A stretch of 64,000 bases of DNA from Amycolatopsis sp. CA-230715 (GTDB lineage: Bacteria; Actinomycetota; Actinomycetes; Mycobacteriales; Pseudonocardiaceae). The position numbers were made by a program, and so were the translations under genes. The notes under the pieces are model-generated. The model ran no database searches, was not told the DNA's origin, and worked only from the letters and a program-made list of their open reading frames with translations. This document shows positions 51,453 through 60,236 of the stretch, one piece after another; position 1 is the first letter of the stretch, and each line of letters starts with the position of its first letter. The stretch covers positions 8,059,501 through 8,123,500 of the forward strand of contig NZ_CP059997.1 in assembly GCF_018736145.1 (NCBI RefSeq). The letters are read 5' to 3'.

Positions 51453-52102
51453 CGCCCGTCACCGGCCAGCAGGCCGGCCCGCTGCGCGAGCAGCGCCGCC
51501 TGCACCCTGCCGGTCACCCCGAGCTTGGTCAGGATCGCGCTGACGTGGTCCTTGACCGTGCCGGGGGACAGGTGGACCGCCGTCCCGATCTCGGCGTTCG
51601 ACAACCCGTCCGCGATGAGCACGAGGATCTGGCGTTCTCGTTCGGAGAGCCTGCCGACGCTCGCGGTCGCGGCGGGGTCCTCGCTGCCGTCGAGGTAGCG
51701 ATCCACCACCGACCGGGTCACCTTCGCCGACAGCACCAGCCCGCCACCGGCGAGCGTGCGCACGAAGTGCGCGAGCTGCTCGGGATCGGTGTCCTTCAAG
51801 AGGAATCCCGCCGCCCCCGAGCGCAGCGCGGCGGCGACGTACTCGTCGGAATCGAACGTCGTGAGCATCGCGACCGTCGGCGGATCCGGCAGCGCGCGGA
51901 TGCGGGACAGCACGGTGAGGCCGTCGACGTCCGGCATCCGGATGTCGAGCAGGACGACATCCGGACGGTGCCGAGTGATCTCGTCCACCGCGTTCGCGCC
52001 CGCCGCGGTCGCGACCACCTCGATGTCCCCCGCGGCGTCGAGGATCAGCCGGAAACCGGACCGGACCAGCGCCTCGTCGTCGACCACCACCACACGGATC
52101 AT
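51449..52102 (-). CDS. NarL/LuxR-type response regulator
   Basis: The 217-residue protein has a receiver with VVVVDDE, phospho-acceptor VVLLDIRMPDVDG and GFLLKDT. A LuxR-type helix-turn-helix follows (LSERERQILVLIADGLSNAEIGTAVHLSPGTVKDH). It is coupled to the histidine kinase by a 4-base overlap. The transcription unit continues downstream toward the degenerate receiver, ABC exporter and SEDS genes, which are plausible targets. Confidence 0.96.
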   Translation of the reverse strand: MIRVVVVDDEALVRSGFRLILDAAGDIEVVATAAGANAVDEITRHRPDVVLLDIRMPDVDGLTVLSRIRALPDPPTVAMLTTFDSDEYVAAALRSGAAGFLLKDTDPEQLAHFVRTLAGGGLVLSAKVTRSVVDRYLDGSEDPAATASVGRLSERERQILVLIADGLSNAEIGTAVHLSPGTVKDHVSAILTKLGVTGRVQAALLAQRAGLLAGDGR

Positions 52103-52212
52103 TGCAGCGCTCCTGCTCGCCTCGGAGTGCCGACGATAGTCTCAGCCACCCGGCGGGTGCCGACCCCGCCGACCGGCGGGAACCGGGTGGCGGGGCGTGG
52201 CGTTGACGGGAC

Positions 52213-52848
52213 ATGGCGCGGGAAGGACCACCGGGCGGCTTGCACCGGAAACGGGTGAAGCAGCATCGGTGGCGGCGCCCGGCCTTCCTCGTCGTGCTGA
52301 CGCTGACGCTGATCCTCGGCGTCCAGACCTTCGTCGCGCAGGCGTTCGTCATCCCGTCGGGTTCGATGGAGCGGACCCTGCACGGGTGCCCCGGCTGCGT
52401 GGACGACCGCGTACTGGTGGACAAGCTCGTCTACCGGTTCCAGTCGCCGCAGCCCGGCGACGTGATCGTCTTCCACGCCCCCGACGACGGCTGGAAGGAG
52501 AACCTGCCGCCCGGCGAGGACGCGCTGATCAAGCGGGTCGTCGCCGTCGGCGGGCAGACGGTGCGGTGCTGCGATGCGGGCAGGGTGGTCGTGGACGGCC
52601 AGCCGCTCGACGAGCCGTACCTGCTGGCCGGGGCCGGGCAGGACCGGCATTCGTTCGGGCCGGTGACGGTGCCCGAGGGCTATCTGTGGGTGATGGGGGA
52701 CAACCGCGACGACTCGGCGGATTCCCGGTACCACCAGTACGGCCCCGGCAAGGGCGCGGTTCCCGTCGAGGAAGTCGTCGGCAAGGCGCGGCTCGTGATC
52801 TGGCCACCCGGCCGGTGGCAGCCGGTGCGCGGCGCCGCGGATCGATGA
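52213..52848 (+). CDS. lepB: Signal peptidase I
   Basis: The 211-residue protein has one N-terminal transmembrane helix (about 22-42). The catalytic Ser 51 lies in IPSGSM, the general-base Lys 107 in LIKRVVAVGG, and box E is MGDNRDDSADSR. It cleaves Sec and Tat signal peptides on the outer face of the membrane. It is divergent from the response regulator gene and convergent with the serine hydrolase gene (6 bases between stops). Confidence 0.96.
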   Translation: MAREGPPGGLHRKRVKQHRWRRPAFLVVLTLTLILGVQTFVAQAFVIPSGSMERTLHGCPGCVDDRVLVDKLVYRFQSPQPGDVIVFHAPDDGWKENLPPGEDALIKRVVAVGGQTVRCCDAGRVVVDGQPLDEPYLLAGAGQDRHSFGPVTVPEGYLWVMGDNRDDSADSRYHQYGPGKGAVPVEEVVGKARLVIWPPGRWQPVRGAADR

Positions 52849-52854
52849 CGGGGC

Positions 52855-54231
52855 TCACTCCGATCGCGGGTTCACCCGGCAATTGGTGTGGAGATACTGG
52901 GCAGGGCCGTTCGTGAAGTCGTAGATCGCGACCGTCTGGGTGTCTTCCAGCGGATCCGTCGGCGGCATCAGGAAATGCGTCCGGCTGATCGGGAGCAGTT
53001 CGTATCGGACGCGGTCCGGTTTGTTCAGGAATTCCGCCTGCATCGGGTCCATGGCCAGGGTCAGGTAGAGCTTTTCGTCCTCAGTGGATACCTCGTAGCG
53101 CGTGCCGGGGCGCTCGTAGACGCCTTCGTAGCGGGACAGGTCGAGGTTCAGCGTCGGGTCCGGTGCGGGCAGGTCCGGGATGGTGACGGTGCCGAGATCG
53201 GTCAGGATCTCGGTGAAAACCTTGCGGTAGAAGCTTTCCCGCGGTCCGCCGTTGGTCAGCATCGTGATGGCGGTGCTGGTGTCCGGAAGGAGTCGAAGCC
53301 GGGCGTTCTGGCCGATCGTGCTGCCGTCGGTGGCGTAGCCGGTCCGGCCGTGCCAGTCGCACACGATGAGGCCGAGCGCCCATTCCGGTCCGAACAGGTA
53401 CGGATCCGGGACGGGCACCCGCGAACGCGTCATCTCGCGAATGCTTTCGGCCGAAAGGATGCGCTGTCCGTTCGGTGCCTTGCCTTCGTCGAGCAGGACG
53501 TGCGCCATGGCGAGCACCTCGCGGGTCGTCGAGGTGAGGTTGCCGCCGGGGCCGAAGGCACGCGGCAGGTGGTCCATCGGCGTGACGATCGGGCCCTCGT
53601 CCAGCGAGCGGATCAGGTGCCCGGTCGCCGCCCGGGTTTCGTCCACCTCCTCGTGCCGGGTGTTCGTGCTGGTCAGTCCCAACGGGACGAAGAGGCGCTC
53701 CCGCATGAGGTCGTCCCACGGTTTGCCGTCGTGCACCTCGAGGATCCGCGCGAGAACGGCGTAACCCAGCGCCGCGCTGTACCCGTGGGTGTGGCCGAGC
53801 GGGAAGACCTGCGGCGCGCCGGCGATGTTCGTGACCATGCGCTCGTAGACGTCGTCGTCTTCGCCGGGGTCGCCGTAGGCCTCCTCGATGCCGTTGGTGT
53901 GGTTCAGAAGGTGGCGAGGGGTGACCTCGGCGCTGGTTTCGGGATCGGCCACGGTGAAACCGGGCAGGTGGGCCCGCACCGGCTCGTCCAGGTCGACCTT
54001 GCCCTCGTCGACGAGTTGCAGGAAGGCCAGCGCGGTCCACGTCTTGGTCATGGATCCGCATTGGTAGACGGTGTCCGTGGTCACCGGTTCCCGCGTTTCC
54101 ACGTTCTTGACGCCGACCGCGAGTTCGGTGACCTCTCCGCCGTGGAGCACGCCGATCGCGGCGCTCGGGATTCCGTACTCCGCAAGGAGTTCGGTGACTC
54201 GGGCTTGGATCCGCGGCACGGTGATGGTCAT
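52855..54231 (-). CDS. Cytoplasmic serine hydrolase, class C beta-lactamase family
   Basis: The 458-residue protein has no signal peptide. It has S-x-x-K as SMTK, a Tyr box near GYSAALGY and a third-box region YATDGSTIGQ in which the usual His is Thr. An extra C-terminal beta domain (about 340-458, LSRYEGVYERPG) is common in esterase-like members. It is probably an esterase or peptidase. The ATG overlaps the stop of the small upstream gene (ATGA), which rules out the longer upstream frame. Confidence 0.9.
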   Translation of the reverse strand: MTITVPRIQARVTELLAEYGIPSAAIGVLHGGEVTELAVGVKNVETREPVTTDTVYQCGSMTKTWTALAFLQLVDEGKVDLDEPVRAHLPGFTVADPETSAEVTPRHLLNHTNGIEEAYGDPGEDDDVYERMVTNIAGAPQVFPLGHTHGYSAALGYAVLARILEVHDGKPWDDLMRERLFVPLGLTSTNTRHEEVDETRAATGHLIRSLDEGPIVTPMDHLPRAFGPGGNLTSTTREVLAMAHVLLDEGKAPNGQRILSAESIREMTRSRVPVPDPYLFGPEWALGLIVCDWHGRTGYATDGSTIGQNARLRLLPDTSTAITMLTNGGPRESFYRKVFTEILTDLGTVTIPDLPAPDPTLNLDLSRYEGVYERPGTRYEVSTEDEKLYLTLAMDPMQAEFLNKPDRVRYELLPISRTHFLMPPTDPLEDTQTVAIYDFTNGPAQYLHTNCRVNPRSE

Positions 54232-54485
54232 CGCGCGAGACCGACCGCGTTCTTGGCGTCGGCTTCGAAGTACTCGGTCGTGGCGTAGGCACCGGCGTGC
54301 GCTTCGAACAGTTCCCGGACCCCGTCGATGGAGTCGTGGGCGATGACGTTCACCGCCTTGGCCCCGTCCGTGCTGGCGACGGCCAGTGTCCACTTGGCAC
54401 CCTTGGGAAGCTTCGCGTATGCCTTCTTCAGGCCACTCCAGAACTTGCCGTCGTCCGAGACGGTTGATACGGCCATTACCTGCAT
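54228..54485 (-). CDS. Small conserved hypothetical protein coupled to the serine hydrolase
   Basis: The 85-residue soluble protein (MQVMAVSTVSDDG…) has a pattern of alternating strands and helices, possibly a ferredoxin-like fold (WTLAVASTDG, KAVNVIAHDS, ATTEYFEADA). I do not recognise a family. The ATG at 54485 has GAGGG upstream; a second ATG at 54476 is possible. It overlaps the serine hydrolase gene and is divergent from an HTH regulator gene, with repeated TTGCA motifs between them. Confidence 0.75.
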   Translation of the reverse strand: MQVMAVSTVSDDGKFWSGLKKAYAKLPKGAKWTLAVASTDGAKAVNVIAHDSIDGVRELFEAHAGAYATTEYFEADAKNAVGLAR

Positions 54486-54521
54486 TGTTGGTTCCCTCTC
54501 TTTCCGGATGAGCAAAAGCTA

Positions 54522-54632
54522 CGTTGCATTTCCGGGTGCGTCAATGAGAAGAGCGTGGAAAACGCCTATGCGAAGCCAATCGTTGCAACAGGTTTGTGAA
54601 TAAATGCAATTACCCGATGCGGATCGTTGCAC
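54522..54632. promoter_or_regulatory. Cluster of TTGCA motifs in a divergent promoter region
   Basis: cgttgcat (54522), cgttgcaa (54581), atgcaatt (54604, reverse orientation) and cgttgcac (54625) occur within 111 bp of otherwise AT-rich DNA. They are candidate binding sites for the regulator encoded just to the right. Confidence 0.5.
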
Positions 54633-55611
54633 TGTACTGTTGCTGAACGCACGAGGTCGCCGAATGCGCAGGGAGGTGTGCCGGGTGCCGGGAGGAAGGC
54701 TGACCCACGAGGACCGCCGCCGGATCGCGGCCTGGCTGGCCGACGGGCTCGGGTACGCCGAGATCGGCCGACGGCTCGGCAGGCCGACGTCCACGATCAG
54801 CCGCGAGGTGGCCCGTAACGGTGTACCCGGCGACTACCTGGCCGACCAGGCACAGCAGGAGGCAGGCCACCGCGCCCGCAGGCGCAAGCCGACTCGGCCA
54901 GAACCGGCCGATGACGGGCAGCCGACCGAGGCGGTGCGCGGTTTCGTGGACCGGTTCGCGACGTCGCTGGCCGCGACCGGGCTGCCCCGGATGACCGCGC
55001 GGGTGTTCGCTTGCCTGCTCACCGCCGACGCCGATGGCCTGACCGCGGCCGATCTGGTGCGCCGGTTGCAGGTCAGCCCGGCGTCGGTGTCCAAGTCGAT
55101 CGGTTACCTCGAAGCCATGGAACTCGTGCTGCGCCGACCGGATGCCGGTGGGCGCCGCGAGCGGTACCTCATCGACGACGAGGTCTGGCTCCGGGCGTGG
55201 CAGGCCGATACGGGCGCGCACGGCGAGATCGCGACCGCCGCCCAGCGGGGCGTCGAACTCTTCGGCGCCGACACGACAGCCGGCGCCCGGTTCGGCACGA
55301 TGGGCCGGTTCTTCGCCCGGCTCAGCGAACAGATGAGCGGCAGCACTCTCGCCGAGCCCGTCGTGTACGACGCGCTGACCGTGCTCGCCGCCCTCGTGCA
55401 CGCCGGGCAACCGCTCTCCGCGGGCCCACTCGCTATCGCGCTCGGCTGGCCCCGGGACCGCGCCATCGCCGCCCTCGATGCGATCCGGCATCGACCAAGC
55501 CTCGCCGATCCCCTCGCCCTGCGGGCCGTCGGGCCGAAGACCTACACCCTCGTCCCGAGACCGGACAGGCTGAGCCCCGCGCAACGGGAAGCACTCGACG
55601 AAGTCCGCTAG
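54604..55611 (+). CDS. Regulator combining IS30-type HTH and MarR/GbsR-like winged helix
   Basis: The 335-residue frame starts with an HTH_38-type domain like that of IS30 transposases (LTHEDRRRIAAWLADG…STISREVARNG, about 34-73). A basic linker follows, then a winged-helix region (RMTARVFACLLTADADGLTAADLVRRLQVSPASVSKSIGYLEAMELV) and a helical C-terminal region. There is no DDE catalytic domain, so it is a regulator and not a transposase. ATG 54604 sits inside one of the TTGCA repeats; ATG 54664 is a possible alternative start. It probably controls the divergent small protein-serine hydrolase operon and itself. Confidence 0.88.
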   Translation: MQLPDADRCTVLLLNARGRRMRREVCRVPGGRLTHEDRRRIAAWLADGLGYAEIGRRLGRPTSTISREVARNGVPGDYLADQAQQEAGHRARRRKPTRPEPADDGQPTEAVRGFVDRFATSLAATGLPRMTARVFACLLTADADGLTAADLVRRLQVSPASVSKSIGYLEAMELVLRRPDAGGRRERYLIDDEVWLRAWQADTGAHGEIATAAQRGVELFGADTTAGARFGTMGRFFARLSEQMSGSTLAEPVVYDALTVLAALVHAGQPLSAGPLAIALGWPRDRAIAALDAIRHRPSLADPLALRAVGPKTYTLVPRPDRLSPAQREALDEVR

Positions 55612-55647
55612 CTTCGTCCTTTGTGGACGCGACCAGAGGAGACCACG

Positions 55648-56298
55648 ATGTCGCTCGCAGGCGAGTTGATCACCGAAACCTTCGGGTACGACGGGGGCCG
55701 CCAGGTCACGGTCTACGTCCCGGCGGACCGGCCCGAGGCGGTCGTGTTCGCCGGTGACGGCGAGTTGATCGCGCAGTGGGGTGGTGACCTCGAAGCCGCC
55801 GACGCACCGGCCACGGTGATCGTCGGTGCGCACCGCTCGGCCGACGAGACCCTGCGGCTCCACGAGTACTCACCGGGCTTCGAGCCGGAGCGGTTTTCGG
55901 CGCACGAGAGGTTCTTCCTCGAAGACGTCGGCCCATGGGCACGATCGCGGTTCGGGGTGGACCTGCCCGCCGAGCGCACCGCGGTGTGCGGTGTCTCGGC
56001 GGGCGGAGAGCTGGCGCTGGCCATGGGGCTTCGGCATCCGGACGTCTACGGTTCGGTCTTGTGCGCCTCGCCCGGCGGAGGCTATCGACCTCCTGCCGCC
56101 ATGTCGGGTTCGCTTCCGCGCACGTATCTCGTGGCAGGCACGCTGGAGCCGTTCTTCCTCCAGAACGCGACCCGGTGGCGGGACGCGCTGCGCGACGCGG
56201 GGGCGGACGTCGTGCTGCACGAGCGGGTCGGATCGCATGGCGACGCGTTCTGGCGCGAAGAGTTCCCGCTGATGGTGGCTTGGGCGTTCGGACGATGA
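55648..56298 (+). CDS. Alpha/beta hydrolase, esterase-D-like
   Basis: The 216-residue protein is of the putative-esterase (PF00756) type. The nucleophile lies in GVSAGGELALAMG and the catalytic His in GSHGDAFWREEFP. It lacks a signal peptide, so it acts in the cytoplasm, on an unknown ester. The ATG at 55648 has AGAGGAGA upstream. It is 36 bases downstream of the HTH regulator gene on the same strand. Its 3' end abuts the remnant of an oppositely oriented gene. Confidence 0.88.
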   Translation: MSLAGELITETFGYDGGRQVTVYVPADRPEAVVFAGDGELIAQWGGDLEAADAPATVIVGAHRSADETLRLHEYSPGFEPERFSAHERFFLEDVGPWARSRFGVDLPAERTAVCGVSAGGELALAMGLRHPDVYGSVLCASPGGGYRPPAAMSGSLPRTYLVAGTLEPFFLQNATRWRDALRDAGADVVLHERVGSHGDAFWREEFPLMVAWAFGR

Positions 56299-56637
56299 AG
56301 AGAAGCCGCAGGCCGCACCGGCCGCGGCCTTGATGATGCGCATGGCGGCCCGCGGGATGTCCCCGCCCATGTGCAGGGTGTTCACCGAGTAGACCAGGCG
56401 GCGGGACAGGTCTGGCGTGGTGCCCATGCCGCTGGCGTAACCGGGCCGGTCGCCGGTCTTGCCCCAGAACACCACCCGGCCGATCTGCATCCGGGCGAGC
56501 CCGCCACCGAGGTGCGCCGGTACGTCGTTGCCGGGGTCGTTGTCGCCGTCGTAGTCGGGGACGTCCGGGACGGCGAAGAGTTCGGCGGTCTGCGCCGGTG
56601 GCAGCATCCGGCCGGACATATCATGACCGACTCGCAC
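56299..56637 (-). pseudogene. 3' remnant of a serine hydrolase (DD-carboxypeptidase family) gene
   Basis: The minus-strand frame reads FWGKTGDRPGYASGMG, DLSRRLVYSVNTLHMGGD and RIIKAAAGA. I recognise this as the C-terminal end of actinobacterial beta-lactamase-family serine hydrolases, including the third-box region. The S-x-x-K and Y-x-N parts are absent: upstream of 56637 the sequence is unrelated. The frame also runs past the expected end into the antisense of the esterase. It is thus a decayed fragment, not a working gene. Confidence 0.7.
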
Positions 56638-56732
56638 GTGGTCGACACGTGGTATCCGCGTAGTCGGTACGGATGTCCGCGCGCCCCGCTCGGGACAGGA
56701 TCGGTGTCGTGGCCGGCGTTGAAAGGAGTGAG

Positions 56733-57188
56733 ATGGTGTTCATCAGGCGGTTCGACCACGTGGGTATCACGGTGGCCGATCTCGACGCCGTGACGGCGTT
56801 CTTCGTCGGTCTCGGTCTGGAGGCCGACGGGAAGATGGCGGTCGAGGGCGAGTTCCTGGACACGGTGATCGGGATGACCGGTGCCCGCACCGAGATCGTC
56901 ATGCTGCGTCCGCCCGGTGGGGGAACGACGGTGGAGCTATCCAGTTTCACGCGGCCGGACCACCTTCCGGGTTCGCCCGCCGCGCCTGCCAACGAGTTGG
57001 GCCTGCGCAACGTCGCCTTCGAAGTGCACGACCTCCGTGCCGCGGTCGAGCACGCCGCGGCCGCCGGGTACGGCTTGGTGGGCGGCATCGGCGAATATGA
57101 GGGCGCGTGGCGGATGGCCTACGTCCGCGGACCCGAAGGAATCATCGTGTCACTGGCCGAGCGCATCGAAAACGAGGAGACAGCATGA
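56733..57188 (+). CDS. VOC-superfamily (glyoxalase-like) protein
   Basis: The 151-residue protein has two beta-alpha-beta-beta-beta modules, starting with RFDHVGITVADLDAVTAFF and ending with YVRGPEGIIVSLAE. The metal-ligand positions are the His of FDHVG, Glu of VELSSF, and Glu of GIIVSLAE or VAFEVHD. Substrates in this family are diverse. The ATG has AAAGGAG upstream. The stop overlaps the next gene (ATGA). At 151 residues it is less than half the size of a hydroxymandelate synthase. Confidence 0.9.
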   Translation: MVFIRRFDHVGITVADLDAVTAFFVGLGLEADGKMAVEGEFLDTVIGMTGARTEIVMLRPPGGGTTVELSSFTRPDHLPGSPAAPANELGLRNVAFEVHDLRAAVEHAAAAGYGLVGGIGEYEGAWRMAYVRGPEGIIVSLAERIENEETA

Positions 57189-57523
57189 CCACGACCGTCA
57201 CCGACGAACAGATCCAGGCACTGGCCGCGACCGCGAAGCCCTACAGCCTCGCGATCCTCCGATGGGGGCCAGAGCGCACCATGGACGGCGCGGACGCGAT
57301 CGAACTCGAACACCAGCGGCGCATGGTGTCGCTGCGCGCCGAGGGGGTGATCGCGGTCCTGTGCCCGGTCGCCTCCGACGACGTGGCCGGTGTCGCGATC
57401 ATGACCGTGCCCGCCGAGAAGGCCGAGGAGATCATGACCGGGGACCCCTGCGTGCGAGCCGGGATGATGCGCTGCGAGGTCCACCCGTGCCACGGCTTCC
57501 CCGGAGACACCCTCCCCGCGTGA
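57185..57523 (+). CDS. YCII-domain-like small protein
   Basis: The 112-residue protein has a single ferredoxin-like domain, with AILRWGPERTMDGADAIELEHQRRMVSLRAEGV, a central VAGVAIMTVPAEKAEEIMTGDPCVRAGMM and a final CEVHPCHGFPGD. The pattern fits YCII-related proteins, whose functions are mostly unknown. It is translationally coupled to the VOC protein gene, and the two may act in one small-molecule conversion. Confidence 0.85.
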   Translation: MTTTVTDEQIQALAATAKPYSLAILRWGPERTMDGADAIELEHQRRMVSLRAEGVIAVLCPVASDDVAGVAIMTVPAEKAEEIMTGDPCVRAGMMRCEVHPCHGFPGDTLPA

Positions 57524-57573
57524 ACGAGCTGTGCCGTGATCATCGGGTTTTCTGGCGCAACGCCGCCGCGTTG

Positions 57574-57708
57574 ACCTGGTTCAGGTGCAGCAGGAGGTCG
57601 TAGGACCGGCCGGAGCAGGCACACCGCCGCCCAGCACACCGCCAGGGTCGTCGATACGACGATCGCGAACAGCACCGCGTTCGGCAGGTGGTAAACCCAG
57701 AGCAGCAT
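57574..57708 (-). pseudogene. 5' remnant of a DUF4239-type membrane protein gene
   Basis: From ATG 57708 the minus strand reads MLLWVYHLPNAVLFAIV, a transmembrane helix, and RPVLRPPAAPEPG. This resembles the start of DUF4239 proteins, which open with a similar WxYxLPN motif and helix. After EPG the similarity stops and the frame wanders into the antisense of the YCII-like gene. The rest of 57524-57999 shows no other gene. Confidence 0.5.
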
Positions 57709-57999
57709 GGGAAATGTCCTCAACGGATTCGGCGCCACCGGACCTACGGCGCGGAATGTTGTCGCCGGAAGTCGTCGGCGGTGTGGGCGCGCACGTTCAT
57801 GGGAGTGGCACGATTATCCCGAGAATCCGCGACCTGGACCGCATGGCCCCTCCCGCTGTTCGCTGATCCGGCAATCCCACGGTGGCCCATCAGGCGCCGT
57901 CCGCACGACACCTGGTGGCATGAACCGGCATTCCGATCGAGTGGTCACCTACCGTCATCACCCCGCGCGCTCGACGACGGGTGTCGGCAGAATCGGCCC

Positions 58000-59121
58000 A
58001 TGGCCTGTGCTGCCCGGTTGATGGTCGGTGTGGAAGAGGAGTACCTGCTCGTCGATCCGCGGACCCGGGCCGTCCGGCCCGCCGCGGAAACCGTGGTCGC
58101 CACCGCGGCGGAGCGACTCGGTGACCGGGTCGGCACCGAGATCACGCGCTTCCAGGTCGAGGTGCGCACGGACCCGTGCCAGGACCTGACCGCGTTGGCG
58201 GAGCAGGTGCGCGCGACGCGGCGGGCCACCGCGGCCGCGGCCGCGCGCCACGGGCTGCGGGTGATGTCCTCCGGCACCCCGGTGCTCGGGAACCCGATTC
58301 CGCCACCCATCACCGAAGGAGCCCGCTACGCGCGCAGCGTCGCCGCGTTCCGGGCCCTCGACGACGAGCAAAGCGCTTGCGCCTGCCATGTCCACATAGG
58401 ACTCGATGACCAGGAGCTCGCGTTGCGCGTCAGCAACCACATCCGGCCATGGCTGCCCACGCTGATCGCGATCACCGCGAACTCCCCGTTCTGGGCCGGG
58501 CGCGATACCGGCTATGCCAGCTGGCGCACCATGATCTGGGCGCGCTGGCCGGTCGCGGGCCCACCGCCGGTCTTCCACTCGGTCGCGCATTTCGACGACC
58601 TGGTCGGGCAGCTCCACGCCACCGGCGCGATCCTGGATCCTGGCGGCCTCTACTGGGACATCCGGCCCTCCAGCCACGTCCCGACCATCGAAATACGTGT
58701 CGGTGACGCCGCGCCCACCGTCACCGACACGGTGTTCCTCGCCGCGATCGTCCGCGCGCTGGTGGACACCGCGATCACCGCGATCGCGGCCAAGGAACCC
58801 GCCCCGGATCCGGCGCAGCACCTGCTGCGGGCCGCGTACTGGCGTGCCGCGCTCGACGGCCTGACCGGATCCGCGATCGACGTGCGAACCGGCACCGCGG
58901 TCCCCGCGATCGGCATGGCGCACCACCTGCTCACCCACCTCGGCCCCGCCCTGCACCGCAATCACGACCTCGACCTCGCCCGCACGACCTGGGACTGGAT
59001 CCGGGCCCGCGGCACCGGGGCCGACCGCCAACGCCAAGCACACCAGCGCCGGAACCGGCTCACCGACGTCGTCGACGCACTGATCATCGCCGCCGATCAG
59101 GCGAACCGGTCTCGCGCTTGA
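58000..59121 (+). CDS. Carboxylate-amine ligase, GCS2 (YbdK/EgtA-like) family
   Basis: The 373-residue protein starts MACAARLMVGVEEEYLLVDP. VGVEEEYLLVD and the following EITRFQVEVRT hold the acidic metal ligands of the glutamate-cysteine ligase type 2 family; CHVHIGL, WDIRPSSHVPTIEIR complete the active site. Family members join glutamate to cysteine or to another amine using ATP. A second ATG at 58021 is possible. No mycothiol or ergothioneine genes flank it, so the precise substrate is unknown. Confidence 0.92.
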   Translation: MACAARLMVGVEEEYLLVDPRTRAVRPAAETVVATAAERLGDRVGTEITRFQVEVRTDPCQDLTALAEQVRATRRATAAAAARHGLRVMSSGTPVLGNPIPPPITEGARYARSVAAFRALDDEQSACACHVHIGLDDQELALRVSNHIRPWLPTLIAITANSPFWAGRDTGYASWRTMIWARWPVAGPPPVFHSVAHFDDLVGQLHATGAILDPGGLYWDIRPSSHVPTIEIRVGDAAPTVTDTVFLAAIVRALVDTAITAIAAKEPAPDPAQHLLRAAYWRAALDGLTGSAIDVRTGTAVPAIGMAHHLLTHLGPALHRNHDLDLARTTWDWIRARGTGADRQRQAHQRRNRLTDVVDALIIAADQANRSRA

Positions 59122-59156
59122 CGTTGCCAGCGCCATCGGGTCGTGCGCGCCGGATT

Positions 59157-60011
59157 TCACCTCCGGCAACCTGTCCGGATTTCGGCTCGCCGCAGGAGTT
59201 CTTCGGTGCGGTGCACGGCGGCGGCCCGTTCGCTTCCATTGGCCGCCAATGCGCGGACCACGGGGTCATCGGGGCCGCGGCGGGCACGCAGCTCGGTCAT
59301 CCGGTCGGCGAAGGTGACCGGAGCACCGTCCGGGCTGGTGGTCATGTCGCAGAACCACAAGGCGTCGCGGACCGCACCTCGTTCGTCCGGGAACTTCGCG
59401 AGCTCACCGGAGAGCCCGACCAGCTCCGCGACGGCGGCGGCGCCGGTGTGGTGGGCGACAAGAGCGCAGACGCGGTTCGGCACGCCGCAGGCGGCGAGGA
59501 ATTCCGCTCCGTCGACGGGGTGGAAGCCGGTGCGGACGAGGGCGGGGGTGTAGCCGAGGTCGTGCAGCCACGCCGCGGCCACCAGGGTCTCGCGGTCTGT
59601 CGGTGGGAAAGCAGTGCCGATCTCGGCTGCCCGCCGGGCGACGCCTTGGGTGTGGGCCCAACGACGGGGTAACGCTTCGGAGAGCAGGCGGTGCGCGGTC
59701 AGCCGGGCCCATTCCGACAGTGCGCGGCCTGGCGCCGCGTTCCCGGCGATGGCCGGACACGACCTCCCGGACATCCCAGTGGTGAGGTCCAGGTGTGCGC
59801 GGACCCTCCGCTCGATGAGAATCGGAACGAACCTCAGTACCCTGGCGTGGGCGAACCGGGATCGGGCGTAAGCCACCATCCGGTGAATCAGCCCCGGCGG
59901 TATCCGGTCGTACCGGCGAGCCAGGTCTCTTTCCAGTTGCCGTATCCGCTCGTCGATCCGCGTGTTGTCCGGGCTGTCCACTCGCGTGGGCCGCACGTCG
60001 CTTCCCCCCAC
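59157..60011 (-). CDS. HD-domain protein with N-terminal three-helix-bundle domain
   Basis: The 284-residue protein combines an N-terminal basic helical segment (residues 18-75, RYDRIPPGLIHRMVAYAR, VPILIERRVRAHL) with a metal-binding HD domain (RRWAHTQGVARRA, AAWLHDLGY, HPVDGAEF, ALVAHH). The first resembles the small three-helix-bundle dimerization domain of actinobacterial proteins. HD domains hydrolyse phosphate esters of nucleotides or related compounds. The GTG start at 60011 is the first in frame. It is divergent from the methyltransferase gene with a 225-bp gap. Confidence 0.85.
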   Translation of the reverse strand: MGGSDVRPTRVDSPDNTRIDERIRQLERDLARRYDRIPPGLIHRMVAYARSRFAHARVLRFVPILIERRVRAHLDLTTGMSGRSCPAIAGNAAPGRALSEWARLTAHRLLSEALPRRWAHTQGVARRAAEIGTAFPPTDRETLVAAAWLHDLGYTPALVRTGFHPVDGAEFLAACGVPNRVCALVAHHTGAAAVAELVGLSGELAKFPDERGAVRDALWFCDMTTSPDGAPVTFADRMTELRARRGPDDPVVRALAANGSERAAAVHRTEELLRRAEIRTGCRR

Positions 60012-60236
60012 CGTCGATCGGGTTGCTCACCTTCTCAGGCCCGGTCCTCTCCGGTTACCCAGTTCAGCGTCGACGCAGCCATGCGCACCGCACAGAGGCG
60101 GAAGACCCACGTCAGCGACCGGGCCCTTCCGCCGGTAACGCTGGCAGGTAACAGGTTTTGGCGTAGGGTGGTGATTCGGTGTGCCGGGGGAGCCTGGTCG
60201 GCGTTGTCCCTGCCAGCCTGTCTCCAGGAGCCGCAC

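Noticed and set aside
54604..55611. IS30 transposase
   Set aside because: Only the HTH is IS30-like. No DDE domain, terminal inverted repeats or target duplications are visible.
56733..57188. VOC protein considered as the missing hydroxymandelate synthase
   Set aside because: HmaS is about 350 residues with two fused VOC halves and a defined iron triad. This protein has 151 residues, lies 40 kb away and is coupled to a YCII-like gene.
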